From assembly GCA_003254905.1 (NCBI GenBank), contig QANU01085255.1, positions 467,993 through 531,992 of the forward strand: 64,000 bases of DNA, read 5' to 3'. The notes beneath the pieces are model-generated. The model saw only the letters and a program-made list of their open reading frames with translations. It was not told the origin of the DNA and searched no databases. Source of the DNA: Nissolia schottii. Taxonomy: Eukaryota > Streptophyta > Magnoliopsida > Fabales > Fabaceae. The number at the start of each line of letters is the position of its first letter. Position 1 is the first letter of the stretch. This document shows, one piece after another, positions 22,893 to 36,500 of the stretch. The position numbers were made by a program, and so were the translations under genes.

Positions 22893-25800
22893 TAATGCGG
22901 CTCAAGTACGCGGCTTGCCCTAAAACTATATTATTTTGTGGTTTTTTTTCTTTTTCATTTTTAAATAGAAATCCATTTCAAATCTCATAAACCCTCTGTC
23001 ACTCTCTCTTCCAAATCTTCCAATTTCACCTGACACCAAAAACTGCCGACAACTCAGACAACTGCCACCAATGGTATCAACAGCGCGACAGATGTGAGAT
23101 CCAAAAGCAGTGTTGGTGAGACCCAAGGTCAAATCTCTTCTTTGGCGACTTCAAGGTCGTCCTCTCCAACGATTCCGTTGGGGATCTCTCTGTCTACCTG
23201 CCATGAATCTCTCTAGTTAGTGATCTCACCTTCCCCTCACATAATTCTTCTCTCTTGGTTTTATTTCATTTTATTCTTGATAATATTGTTTATGGTTAGT
23301 TGATGTTTGGTGTTCAGGGTCTTGGTTGACTTGTGTTCATAATGAATTTTGGGTTGTGTTGATGTTGCTTTTGGGATAAACAGAGGATGTCATTGATTTT
23401 TTTTACAAGGTACTGGTAACAAAGAAGTAGAGGAGTATAGAATTTTATTTTACCTTTTTTTTTGTAAAATTTTTGTTTTCATTATGTGAAATTTATAAAG
23501 TTATATATATATATATATATATAATTTATTCATTTTTTATTTATATTTATGTTGTACCAATACTCCTGTTTTTCAAAAGAATTTGCACCACCTACTCATG
23601 TGTACTCATACCCAGTATCAATATTGTACTCGTATTTGTGCAACATAGCTTGACTTTTTAATCTCTAAAATTATAATTTGTAAGTTAAAATAGTTATTCG
23701 ATTCATTATCATTATTGCGTCATCACATTTTTTATGATTTATGATATTAAATAAGACTCTGAGAGTAATTGAGATTGTAAATGAATTATGTCATCACTTG
23801 AGATTAAAAATGAGGCTATAGGAGTATATGTAGTTGCAAATGAAATTGTGATATTAACTAAAAATTACAATTTTAAGTGTTGTCACAACTATATTTTCAA
23901 CGTCAAATAATACTGCAATCTCATTTGTAGTCTTAATTCTTAACGTAACCTCATTTAATGTAACGGATCAAAGAAAATAAATAATAATGAATTGAAAGAC
24001 AAACTTAACTTATGTATTACAATTTTTTAAAATTAAAAAGTTTTTTTTTAATTTTAAATACCAAAATAACTTACTCTTACATTTTCAAAAATTAAAATAA
24101 GTATTAAATATCACAGTGACACTATTTTTCCCATCCATTTAGTTGGGCTGCCCCTTACTTTTGATATTTGTCATGTTCTTCAGCAAATCTCACAATTGTC
24201 GGGCTAACTTCCATCTCATTGGCTTTTTCCTCAGACAATTACCTAACCAGTTGAGCGCTATTTATGCAACGAAAATGTTATTTAGAGGTAGCTTTTTTTT
24301 ATTGTCGAATCGAGACTGAGGAGTTATGAATAAAGAGAGCGAGCGTTGCGGTTTCTTGGTGACTTGGAATCACTACAATAATGATCTTTGACCTCATCTT
24401 GAACAACAAAATTTGAAATTATTGAGAAAAGAGTGAGAAATTAAGGTGACTATCAAAACAGGGTGCTAGATTTTGTTCAAATAACTATAAATTTAAAATG
24501 TTATATAAATAGGTGTATCTTAAATAATGTTATTAAAATTTCTTTACTTATTTTTATTTTTATGAATGTGCTTAAATTTAAGACGTTAAAAGTGTGACCT
24601 ATATAATTATTTCTCAAAAACTTTATTATACTATTATGTTCACTGGATTCGCGACCATTTACTTGGAATTCTCCACATTTTTTTATATGAATCTCCAGTA
24701 TTGATTTGACACCAACATATTATGTCCAGATAATAGTTATGTTATAGCATTAATGCTCTATGCTGCTCCATTCAGTCTTAATTAAATCTCAACCAATAAT
24801 AAAATATGGAATAGATGGAAAAAAGGGAATGCATCGATTGAGTACATGCTATATGGAGTCGTGGCCACAGCAGGAGAGGTTCTTTCATAATTGGGGAGCT
24901 TTCTTTTACTCTATTTTATGAGAGATTATCGGAGAAACATAATTTTAATAACTTATTCTTAAACATGTTCATAAAAAATGTAAGTCTTATCAATTTTAAT
25001 TCAAGATATATTTATATAGGTATAGGTTTTATGACTCTTTTTGTGTGCGGCTTAGAATAAATTGTTAAAATTATACAATTTTTTTTTCTTCCTTAATCTA
25101 TTAGATGTCTCATGCATGCGTTGTGATCTGTGATATTAATATGTGATCATATATCCAATAAACAAGTAAGAGAAATTTAAAGAGCACTTAAAACTTCTCC
25201 ACAGTAGTAATTTACATGATACTAACTAGGCCTATCAAAATGAGCCCGGTCCGCGAGTCCGATTAAATAGACGAACTTTACATGCAAAAAAAATACGCCC
25301 ATGAAAATTTTTAAAAAAATAGTCTGGCCAATGATTCCTTTACATTCAACCATTTTTGCCTTTGTCCAAAACTTATTTCGCCATTTTAGTGCTTGGAGAA
25401 TCCATAACCCCTTGGGTGAAGTCAGGGATCGATTACCATATCTTCCCACTGCTAATTCGTTCGCATTAGCCGATGAGCAATTTATGTGGCAACAAATTTG
25501 TAAATTCGTAAGAGTTTACAATTCTCCTACATAAAATGAGTTAACACTCATGTAAACTCTTTATTAGTAAACTCATGAGTTTTTAAAATTTACCTATGAG
25601 TTTACCTCAAAATATACACATTTTGTAACTTTAATACTTAGCTGACTTTGTTTATGTTAGACAACATCTATTAAGTTTGTTAAGCTAATACTGTATATTT
25701 ATCATAATTGAGCTATGTTTTATTCAATTATAAAATAATACACGTCTATGTTTTATTGAACTATAAAATAATACACGTCCAAAATAAAATATGACATAAT

Positions 25801-26921
25801 AACTAAGTATCATGCATTAAGATATATTTTACGATATTTATTTCGTTTATTTGATTTTAAAGTTAACATTATTATAAATACATTTAATTATGTTTAGTTT
25901 CTAATTATATTACTCATAACATATATTTTTTGCAAGAGTTTACGAGTCAAATTTACTATTCGTGTTTGCCGCGGAGTTTACTTGAGTTTGACAACTTTAT
26001 CGGATTTAGAATCATGCCCTTCTTTTGGCCTTTTTAAAATTGGTACAATCAGTTCGGGTCATGTGTGTGTTTTTATTTTAATTTTTAATTTTTAATAAAG
26101 AAAAAGGCAAATAATGGCGTTCAATTAAGAATTTTTTTGTTAAATTACTGTTTGTCAGATTGAGCGGATTTTTTCATTTTCATACAAAATATGTGTTTAA
26201 GTTTCTTATTTTTATACCCTTTTTCTTGTTATATATACCTATTTGCTGTCTTCTTATAATAAATATTGAATACTCATGTAGAATTGTTATATATTTTTTA
26301 TTTAAAACTTGGTTTACTTATGTTTGGAATTGAATTTATCATTTGTGATTTAGGATCTTAAACTTGTATTATTTATGTGTGGTATGACATTTGAAGTTTG
26401 AACCTTATTTATATATTTTAAGTGATTTTATGTTATAACAGATGTTTAAATAAATGCATTTTATTTATTTAAATTTTTTAATTTTTTTAGGTTTTACATA
26501 TATATATTATTTTATTTATATCCGGGTCAACAACTGATCAAGTGACCCACTGATTAAACCAGTGACCCAGTATGGTAGCCAATTCAAGTCCTGGGCCGGG
26601 TTTTATAACTATATTCAGATCAAGGCTACCCCTAAAAAGGCCGCAACAAGGCAAGAAAGAGAGCCCATACATATTTATTTGCTAACAAAATTGTACACTT
26701 ATTTTATTTTATTTTTACCTGTACACATAATTATGTCGGAATGTACCTGCACTCTGCCTGAACTCCAGACTTCAACTGGACTAATCAAGATTTTACACTA
26801 CCCGCACTAATCATTTCCCAACTTGTATGTTAGAAATGGCTAATTGAAACAGTGAATATTACATCATTTTCTAAGTAGTTAGTCACCCAACTTCTGCATC
26901 AAAAGCCCGCTTCTTAGAGCT
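22893..26921. other. Gene-poor spacer between the LTR-like block and the WD40 gene
   Basis: AT-rich noncoding DNA. About 22980-23220 is GC-richer and pyrimidine-rich and could be a gene or transcript fragment, but I do not recognise it. A TA microsatellite lies near 23503-23522. Short repeats like those at 1-150 recur near 25500-25600 and 25930-26000. The end, 26800-26921, is probably the 3' UTR of the WD40 gene on the minus strand. Confidence 0.5.
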
Positions 26922-29400
26922 TTAGCTAATGTTGCAATCTCTGGAATTAGCAGCAGAATCCTCTTCAGAAGATGCATCATCATCTGAGAATCCTAGAATG
27001 TAGTCCTCCGCATCTTCTTCATCACTCACAATCATATCAGCCCTGTTATGTCTTCTGTCAGTGTAGGCCAATGTCTGCCGCCTCTGGATGCGAAGAACAT
27101 GCGTTATAACATCAGCAGGACTAAGGATCACCCGTGACCGGTTTTCTCTGCCCCGTCTGTTTGCCTCAATTATCTGTTTACATGTATTAACAATCAGAAA
27201 AGTTGCAATCATGAATTGAAACCATATTTTATAAGTAAACAAAAAATAGCATATTTAAGCTCTAAACATATCCAATGGCCAAAACAAAAGCATTAAAAAT
27301 ATCTTTGTAAGTACAAGACAGCAGATAGTACCTCTTTCACATTTACAGGAATTGGAGGAATATCACTCGCAAGAGGAGCCCAGATTTTCACATTGTTTTC
27401 TATACCACTAGTCGCTAGAATAGGTATATGTGGATGGGGCACAAGTTGATTCACACAATGTTGATCGCCTACCATTAATCTCACCAGCTTCGCGTCCTTC
27501 TTATTCCAGATGAATATATGGCCACAATCCGAGCCACTCAGCACATACTCATCGTTGGGGCCGAAAAAATTCACTCCCTTAACTGTCTTTGCATTTCTAT
27601 GGCCCAAGTAAACTTGTGTCTCTTGAATATTCTTTAGGTCCTCAGATGTAGCAGATGTAGGTGAAGAACCTGAGCCTGAACTCTTTTCAAACAGATAGAT
27701 GAGCTCATCATTATAAGAGACAAGGAGTTCGCTAAGGCTTGAGTAAGCCAATGCAGTGATGTGGACTTCTTTGGACCCAATTAAGTGATGGGGGCAAAAT
27801 GTGTTAACAGGTCGATCTGAATTTCTTGCTGCATCGGACTGGCATTTTCTTATGTCATAAACACGTGCATATTCATCAGATCCACCTACGGCAAAGTAAT
27901 GTGGATTTCTAGGGTCAATCACAATGGAATTCAACCCTATTTTGCTGTGAGGCTGCTTCTTGTTCCCTATTGATGAGGAACAACAGAAAAGTTTTGTAGC
28001 AGAACTACTTCGCAAATCAAACTGCAAAGGAAATAAAACTCATAACCATGAGTCGATAGCATGAAGGAAAGCTTCAACATGCAACATGCAGTAATACTTG
28101 ACTAACATGTTGAATAAATCCATCTTCACCACAACTATACAGTATGTGGGGACTTCCTGGCTCCACAGCAAGCTTGTATACAGAACCACGGTGCTTCCCC
28201 AACAATGTAGTGTCGACTGTACCATCCTCCCGGAGATGACCAAGCCTTACCTGCAAAGGAAAAATGGGTTTATAACCAAGAGGACTTCAGCAGACACTTT
28301 AAAAGAGCACAAGTTAGGACGGTGGAATGATGGACCATATGCTCCACGTCAGTAAAATTAATCAACAGAGAGAAAACTCATACAAGCGATTTTGACTTGG
28401 TATGCTTGATTATGGTGGCATTTAGTAACTTGCAGCATAGCTTATTAGTCTTTCTTTTCCCATGTTAGTTACATATGATTGAAAAAGTTCTCGGAAGCAT
28501 CAGGTAAATAAAAATCAAACATATCTGACAAAAGATAGTACATGAAAACAAAATGGCATCTGCTAAATTATCGATAAAGACAGGAATTTACCTGGCCATC
28601 ACCAGCAGAAGTTACTATTCGGCGGTCATCAGTGAACGGCATGATCTTTGTCTGGAATATGTTGTCTAAGTGGCCAGAAGGATATGCAAATAGTTTAGTT
28701 TTTGATGCCCAGTTCCAAAACATAACTTGCCTGTCATCAGAACCAGAGACAAGAATGTCCCCAGTAGAGTTGAACTCCACTGCATTCACACATCCTTCAT
28801 GACCACATAACTCCCCATACAAATTCAAGTTCTGTACAAAGGCCTGCAAGTAGAAACAAACGTTATAGACTTATAAGGCAAATAATCACTGGTACATAAT
28901 CATAGAGTTATTCTAATAGCTTGGTTTGATCCAGAGAACCAATTAGCTAACATTCCATAAAATTGAATTCACAAGTCACAACAGCATATCATTTTTCTCC
29001 CTAAAAAAAAGAAGCTGTTTTAATTTGGTTCAATCCAGAATCAATATTAAAGCATTAGGAGAAAGGGAAAACAGCTTAGACTTGAAGAACACGAAACTAC
29101 ACGATTCTTTATTCTCCGTGTATCACGGTGAAATGCATACATACCTGGGGAAACTTTTCTAATGAAAGCTCAAAAATTGAAATTTTGTGCTTCTCAAGTT
29201 CCAAATTCGTAAATGCAAACTGATACGAAGTTCCGAACATAAAAACCAAATTAGAAAGAGAATTTTGGGGGAAGAACCTCTGAAGCAGAAAAGCGTCGAG
29301 CGAAACCGCTAGGGTGAGACAACCCAACCTCTCTCCTATAAATATCTGTGAATCCACGTCGGGCACGAGTAATGACCCTAACGTTATGGAAATTCTCCAT
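26922..29400 (-). CDS. DCAF8-like WD40-repeat protein (CUL4-DDB1 substrate receptor candidate)
   Basis: Five exons on the minus strand (29400-29278, 28843-28592, 28250-28107, 28021-27332, 27173-26922) join in phase to 486 residues. The start MENFHNVRVITRARRG is the first true ATG. An N-terminal helix (REVGLSHPSGFARRFSASE) precedes WD40 blades such as GHEGCVNAVEFNSTGDILVSG and SGSDDRQVMFWNW (a repeat ending), HRGSVYKLAVEPGSPHILYSC, VGGSDEYARVYDIR, VLSGSDCGHIFIWNK and LATSGIENNVKIWAP. The tail is acidic (SDEEDAEDYILGFSDDD). The family is DCAF8/WDR42, adaptors that bring substrates to the CUL4-DDB1 ubiquitin ligase, in nucleus or cytosol. YDIR resembles a DWD-box ending. The closest Arabidopsis protein I recall is At3g45620. 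The substrate is unknown. Confidence 0.9.
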
Positions 29401-30450
29401 TTTTTCCGAAGAGTTTTTTTCAGAGTCAGCGTGTAGTTGCAGTTGCAGAGCTTGATTCCTTTTGGAACAAACAAGCACGGTGGAACAGAGTGAGGACGCT
29501 AGCTTGGGGTGCTTGCAAACGGCATGTCGTTAGACGCAGACATACATACAGATGTCAAATATACGGCATAAAGTGGGAGGTTTCGTCCTGGCTCAATAGT
29601 GTAATAGGTCTTACTTTTCGATAAATTCCTTTTATACACGCGTAGAAAGAATCATATTCTTTTCTCTCTATCAATTTTTTTTCCCTCAAGAATGATCAAT
29701 CCTTTATACTCCCGTTTTTTGCAACACGTTTTTTAATTACTCAAAATAACTGCTACTAACAATTTTAATGATCAATTGTCCTTTAGTTTCGGCTTCGTGT
29801 ATAATAATACTTGAAAGAGCCACGTAAATTTATAAAAAGTATTAGTGTAACTGTAAGCATAATCTAACATAAATTTTAATATAAACGTAATCCATTTATT
29901 TTGATTTCATTCCAGAGGCCGACGAGCAATAGTCAACTTATCATTACACGAGGTCCATACAGAAGGCATTATTCAGACTTTTGTATTTTACTCAGATTAA
30001 TCCTTACAAAAAATGGGACTCTATATCTGATCACTTATCAATACAGGGAAAATTTCAGGGTAAAATGTTTCCCAGCAAAACCGCGCTACATCGCGTGTGT
30101 AACCCCACCCCAAATAACCGAAATCCAATTGCTAAACTATGATGGATCCCAGCTCCTCTTTACAAAAATTAGTCTAAACAGTCCCTTCCCTTATCTCTCC
30201 CCATTTCCTATACTAAGAAGAAGAAAAATAAAAATAAAACTATAAAGATTCTGTTACAGGTGCCCTCCATGACCATTGGCAGTGATCTGTTACACCAGCA
30301 TAGCCACAGGAAAATGAGCAAGAATATTTTGTCGCACGGTCAATATCAAGTAGCACATCATCAAGCAAACCTAGTCCACAACCTCCAAAGTTGGTCCAAC
30401 AATTTCTCATTTTGTGATCATTCCACTTGTGTAGATATTCTTTCCATATA

Positions 30451-30493
<43 letters not shown>

Positions 30494-30524
30494 TTGGCAA
30501 GAAACCAAGACAGATATGAATGGC
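29401..30524. other. Spacer: WD40 gene promoter and VHA-a1 3' end
   Basis: Both neighbours are on the minus strand, so this 1.1 kb holds the 3' UTR of the V-ATPase gene and the promoter and 5' UTR of the WD40 gene. A TA microsatellite occupies 30447-30494, just beyond the V-ATPase stop codon and probably inside its 3' UTR. No other gene was seen. Confidence 0.6.
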
Positions 30525-33500
30525 TCAATCATCATCCTCTGTTAAGGAGGAAAAGGAAAAAGGCTTGAACTTGTAGCCATCACCATGGTAGAATTTGTTT
30601 TGAAATTCTACCCAGTGAAGACGCAGGGCATGAAGAAATGCACTAAGAGTCTCCATCATAAGTAGTATAAAGGCAGTTGCGAAGGCAAACACGGCTAGCC
30701 CCAACAACCGAATGATAAGATTGTCATACCTGTTATCATTGCAACCAGGAATGACATTAATGATTAGTTAAAAAAATATTATATTCCTTTTTAAAATAAA
30801 ATAAAAATGCAACCAAGGAACGCAGACACCACTGATAGATAACTAAGAAAGCTATAACCCAAGCTGAGGATTTTTCCATGCAGCGGTAAAGTACTGATGT
30901 AGAAATATTCGTAATATGTGGTAAACAGTTGCATCCCTAATATGGTCAGGGATCTAAACCCACCTAATATGAAAACCATCCTTATTGGGTAATTTCCTGG
31001 ATTACAAATTACTATATCCACATAAATATTGAAGGGAATCCCATTGCAAGGTATGATTATGAATTTTTGTTTCTTATCTAAGGAAACCACAAATTTTTAA
31101 TTACAAATATCCTAAAGAGTACTGAAAATTTCAACAAAGAGGTTGAAAGTATATAAAAGAAAGGTTATAGCTTGTAAACAAACTCACCCCCAAGCAAGAA
31201 GCAGGACTTTCTCATAGAAAACCGTGGACAATTCCGAGTGAGCCAAACTGCAAAATGGTAAGAAAAATCAACCAAGGGACGAGAATATGTAAAATAGGAA
31301 CTTGTGGAGATGAGGAAAGTCATGGCTAAGCAAACCTCAATGCCCAAAGTCGAAGATATGAAGCCGTATTTGAAACTGAACCTAAAATAAACTCGATGGA
31401 GTGGATCATTTGGTGAACAAAAACCTCACTGAAGTTGAATTCCTCATGATGTTGCCTGGCAGAATCCGGCTCCACCTCAAGATCCATGTCAGAGGTATTA
31501 AGAATACCATAAATACGACCTTGAAATCTCTGCATAAACCAGCAATTATTAATAATCTTGGAAAACTCATTGGCATCAAACTCCTTAGTTATTAGCTGCA
31601 ACGGGGATCTAGCTAACCTGGTCCAGGTCTAGTTAGTGACCAAATTGGTCCTTTTTATATTATAATAGAAAAGAATAAGACAATTATTGTTTTTCCCTCA
31701 TTCATTCTCCTCTCTCTTTCTCTCCCACTTCCAGCACTCCCTCACTGTTACTGGCCCCGGCACCACCATCACCGGTAATGAGACTGCCCTGGTCTCTTGC
31801 ACCATTGCCACTGCCACTACCCGCAGCTCCCCACACCAGCAGCACCCACCGCAAATCAGCTTGGCATCATGACCCCCACCACCTCTCTCCCACCTTTTAG
31901 ATTTGTGATTTTTCCAGATCTGGCGAGGTCTGCCGTCGCTCAGTTCATCACCGCCTCCTCCATTCCTGCCCTCAGCAGTGGCCTCGTGCAATCGTGGCTT
32001 GGAGTTTCTCGTGACACAGCTCTGGGCGAGCAGTGGCTCTGGATCAATGTTTCGCTTTTTTGATTTCAAGATCTAACTTTTCTTTTGGGGTGATCATGTT
32101 TTTTTTTCTTCATTTTCCTAAGGCCCCTGTGAAGTTATCCACGGCAGCTTGTAGGTGTTTTTTATTTTTTTTTTTCATTTTCCTAAGGCCATGGTCTAAG
32201 TTTTCTTTCTGCATATATTTTTTTTTGGGTGCAATGATAAATTTGTTTCCTTTTTATTCCTAGCTTTTCTCTTTGATTTCTTTTTCTTTTGTGATGATTC
32301 TTTTGATTTCTGGATTTGTTCCTCATTTGTTTATAAAAGCTACTTGTTGCAGAGATCTGGAAAGGGGTGTTTTAATTTTAAAGGCATGGATTTGTGTGAT
32401 GGTTGGGGAGAGTTGGCAGTGGATGACGGATGGTAGGGGCAGTGTTGGCACTGGCATCAGGAGAGAAGAATGGGAGGGTGGATGAGGGATGGTTGGGGAG
32501 GTGACAACAACGGAAGCAGCGCCAGTCCAGGAAGAAGAGGGTGGGACAACAGGGTGACAGTAGAAGAATCTAAAGGGGGCAAAAGAGAAAAATTATGAAA
32601 GTGAAAAGGGTAAAATTGGTGTATCAAATAAAAAATTATTCAAATAAAAATATGAATTATTTTATAATTATTTATTATGAATAATCTTAGTCATTCAATG
32701 TCTTTTGAAAGGCTGAGATTTAGGGACTAAATGGGTCCCTAACTCATGCCGGTCCAAATTAGTTGGAGCCCTGCAACAGAAGTATAGAACAAAGACACTA
32801 TAACCAGAAAAGCTTTCAGCGTCGACAATAGGAGTTTTAAGTAGGTTTATACTTAAGCATCCAAAGAAAAATGATCTTATAGCGGTTCTCAAGGACATCT
32901 GATTTTCAACAACCTTGAGCAGAAATTCACAGTAAAGGAGGAAACTCAAATGACAAGCAAATGTTAATATATGCATGAAATAAAGAGGTTTGTTGAAGAA
33001 AGTTGTCAGCTTTCAAGCAAGAAAACCGTAACAAAGCAGGTAAAAGTGGCACCTCTGTGTGAAGCTTCTTTAGTATAAAAGGTTTTGGAAAGAGCATCCA
33101 CGGAACTGCAATTAGAGCCAAAAGCAATAACACAATCTGCAAATCATGAGCAGCAACTCAGAATGACGAAAACCAAGGAAACAGAAAAACAATAAGCAAC
33201 AATGAAGAAAAGAACCAGATTCATACTTGAAGTGGCCTTTGACCCCAGAACAACTGATTCTCCCCAAGATTATCAGTGGGGCTTAAAAACATGTATATCA
33301 TGACATGGTAAAGGTCTGCCTGAGAACCAGTACACCACTTGACAACAATGAGGAGGGAAAGATACCCAAACAGACCGTTGAGGAAAATCATCTGTGGTAC
33401 AAACTGGTACCTGCCAGTAACATGAAGAGTAAGGCAAAACCTTCTAAGAAAAAGGATAGCACAATAATAACTGTGCAGGCCAGGAGAAGAGTGAGTCACC

Positions 33501-36500
33501 TTATATCCAGTGAGCTTCCAAAGAAACGGGCATTAAAATAACTTAGTATAATTCCAAGGTTCATATGCACCACGCCTAACAGAATGGACATCTTCATCTT
33601 CATGGAGTTTAGAAAAGCCAGCTCTGAACGACTTCCCCGCCACTTGGGATCCACACCAAATGGGTACGGATCTCGGACTTTGACTAAACCAATAGTATGT
33701 GCATCCCTGATAAAGGTGGAGAATTACATAAAAAAATCACACAACACCTAAGTTAAAACATTGTTTCATATCAAAAATAAAAAAGAACTTACAAAAACAT
33801 TTTCCAAGGTGTAAATTTTCAGCCCATATAAATACCCAAAACTAGAACAATTTGAATGAGTAAAGAAATATAAAAACAGATAGGGAAAAATACAATAGCA
33901 CAAGTGTGCAGAGATTCCAATCAAATGATTCCTGATGATGACATAAATATGAAGGTAATAATTTCGAGTGAAATGTGAATCATTTCACCAAGGTGAGGGT
34001 CAAGGATGTCATACAGTAAGGCACAAAAAATTTATACACACATAATATCTAATAAAACAATGCAATGGTCTTTAATAAAAACTATCGAAATATATAGACA
34101 TTAACAGAACTCTCCTTAGATAGACAGAACCATCACCAAATACATCTGATGGTTTCAAACTAAAAGATCCTCCTCGTTGTGGTAGTCCACAGAATAAGAG
34201 CAGCTCAATTATTTGCATTAACATTTGTACTTTAGCAAATAATTTATTTTAGCACATCAAAGAATTTTCCTCCTACAACTTAAACCTGCGACCTCTAAAG
34301 CCTGAAGTGCATATTTGAGCAAATATATGGATTCATTTACCCCACTGCTGCTGAAAATGCAGAGATACAAGTGTGCATACTCAGGTAATGTTGACACCAA
34401 ACAGGAAGTAAAAGAACAGTAATTTGGGTATACAAGTTAATCGCGTGTTTTAAAAAATAAAGATGAAGGATTCTAAACAGTAATTGAAAACATTGAATGT
34501 ACAAGGCAACTTAAAATTTAAAGGGACACATATGACCTCAACAAGCAAAGTTTTATATATCTAGGTAATAAAACAAAAGACATTCAAACACACCAAAAGT
34601 AGAGGGAAGAAACAAATAGAACCCACCTGCATGAATTATCTCGGCATCTGTAAGCTGAATCACCAAATATGTGAAAAGGAACAGAAAAGAATTCATTGTA
34701 GATTAACCCACAATAGATTGAAAATAGTGACATCAAAAGCAGCACATAACGCCCGCCAAATAACATCTCCATGAAGCTTCCAAGTTTCTGGCAGAAAAGA
34801 AATAGAACAGTAAGGTATTTAAATGTAATGCCTATGTACTACAATAGATTTATTTCAATAAAAGCATTTTAAATTTCAAGTTTTTTTTAAATACTTTTTT
34901 TAAAATAAAAAAATAAAAAATTAGATCCAAAGTTTTCAAGATATTTAAGTGAAAAAAAAAATTACAACAACTAAGCATTGTCCGGCTAGATGAGGTCAAC
35001 TACCTTGATTAGACGACACTTTAGTATCCTGTCATAAGTCATATTAACATTCAAACTACTAGAGTCTAAATCTTTTTCAATAGGTTCACCTATAGTTTTC
35101 TAGGTCTCCCTCTATGTCTAACTATCGAGTTACCCTTCATTTGATCTATTGTCCATATTGGGGCTTCTACAAGCCTTCTCCACACATGCCCAAACCTTAA
35201 GGCGAGATTCTACCGTAACTTTCTTTCTAATGCATGCCTTCCTAATTTTATCTTGTCTAGTTTTTCCACTCACCCACTCAGCATCCTAACCACAGCAACA
35301 TTAAACTTATTTTCTTGTTGCCTTTTTACTGCCCAACATTCAGTCTTGTACAACATCACCTAATTTTATCTTGTTTAGTTTGTCCACTCACCCAACTCAA
35401 CATCCTAACCTCTGGAACATTAAACTTATTTTCTTGTTGCCTTTTTACTGCCCAACATTCAGTCTTGTACATTATCACCTGTCCTATAGGCTAGCTAAGC
35501 AGTAAAATTTTCCTTTAAACTTGAATAGTACTTTTTTAATCACAAATAATACTTAAAGCACTTCTCAATTTCATCCACCCAACTTGAATCTTATTGTTCA
35601 CATCTCATTTCCCTGTCATTTTGGATAAAGGATCCAAGATACTTGAATTGTGTGACTTGCGGTATGATAGCAACCCCAATTTTCACCACTAAGCTAGGAT
35701 TTGTCTGTCTCTTGCAAAATTTACATTTCATATACTCCGTCTTACTTCTACTTGTAAGAAGAAAAATTATATAGTTACAAAAAAAAAATTGCCCCCTCAT
35801 CATTGTGGTATTTATAAGCCAAATCATACTAAGCATTGAGTAATCCACCTTCATCAAAGATAAGGTTTTCGTTCGTCAAAGATGAACCACAATATAGGTC
35901 ACAAACCAATTATATCTTTTGCCCTAACCCTTCCATCACTTTATTTATAAAACATGTTAGAATGAAATTACCTGCGAGCCGAGCTTGCTTTCACGAGCTA
36001 TAAGAATTAATGCTCCAAGCAACAAGCAAAACCCGTGACCCCAGTCCCCAAACATCACTGCAAATAGGAAGGGGAATATAATAGTTGTGTAAACTGCAGG
36101 ATTTGCTTCTTGGTATCTTGCAACACTGCCAAGTAAAAGGGCTAATTAGGAATCTTATCGGTTGTCATTAATTACAAATAGCCAATACACTAGAGTTTGC
36201 CGCAGCTACAATCCCTAGACTCAAATAATCAATCCAGAATGAAAAACCTCAAACAATATAAAGTAATCATATATTATTCATAAACTGCTAAGAAAGTTTT
36301 ACATACTCTTGGACAGAGATTCATATCAACAAACGAGAACATGTAGGAAAGGAAAACCCTCCCACTTTTTCTATCAGTAAAGGTTCATTCATCCAACTGT
36401 ACATAGAAATTTGTGAAGTACTTATTAGGTCAAAACTTCCAACGTTTCCCTATTTTTCCCAATATACAAAGCAACCCTTCTTAATTTATCGATTCAGTAA

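Noticed and set aside
22926-23220. Possible first exon of an unknown gene after the LTR-like block
   Set aside because: The base composition is gene-like, but no frame continues and no downstream exon was found; mentioned only in the spacer entry.
25301-25534. 77-codon frame (LPYLPTANSFALADEQF region)
   Set aside because: No recognised family and set in repeat-like AT-rich DNA; kept as unannotated spacer.
31698-32069. Overlapping 88-123-codon frames on both strands in VHA-a1 intron 15
   Set aside because: They lie wholly inside a TIR element, match no family and are biased by simple GC-rich sequence.
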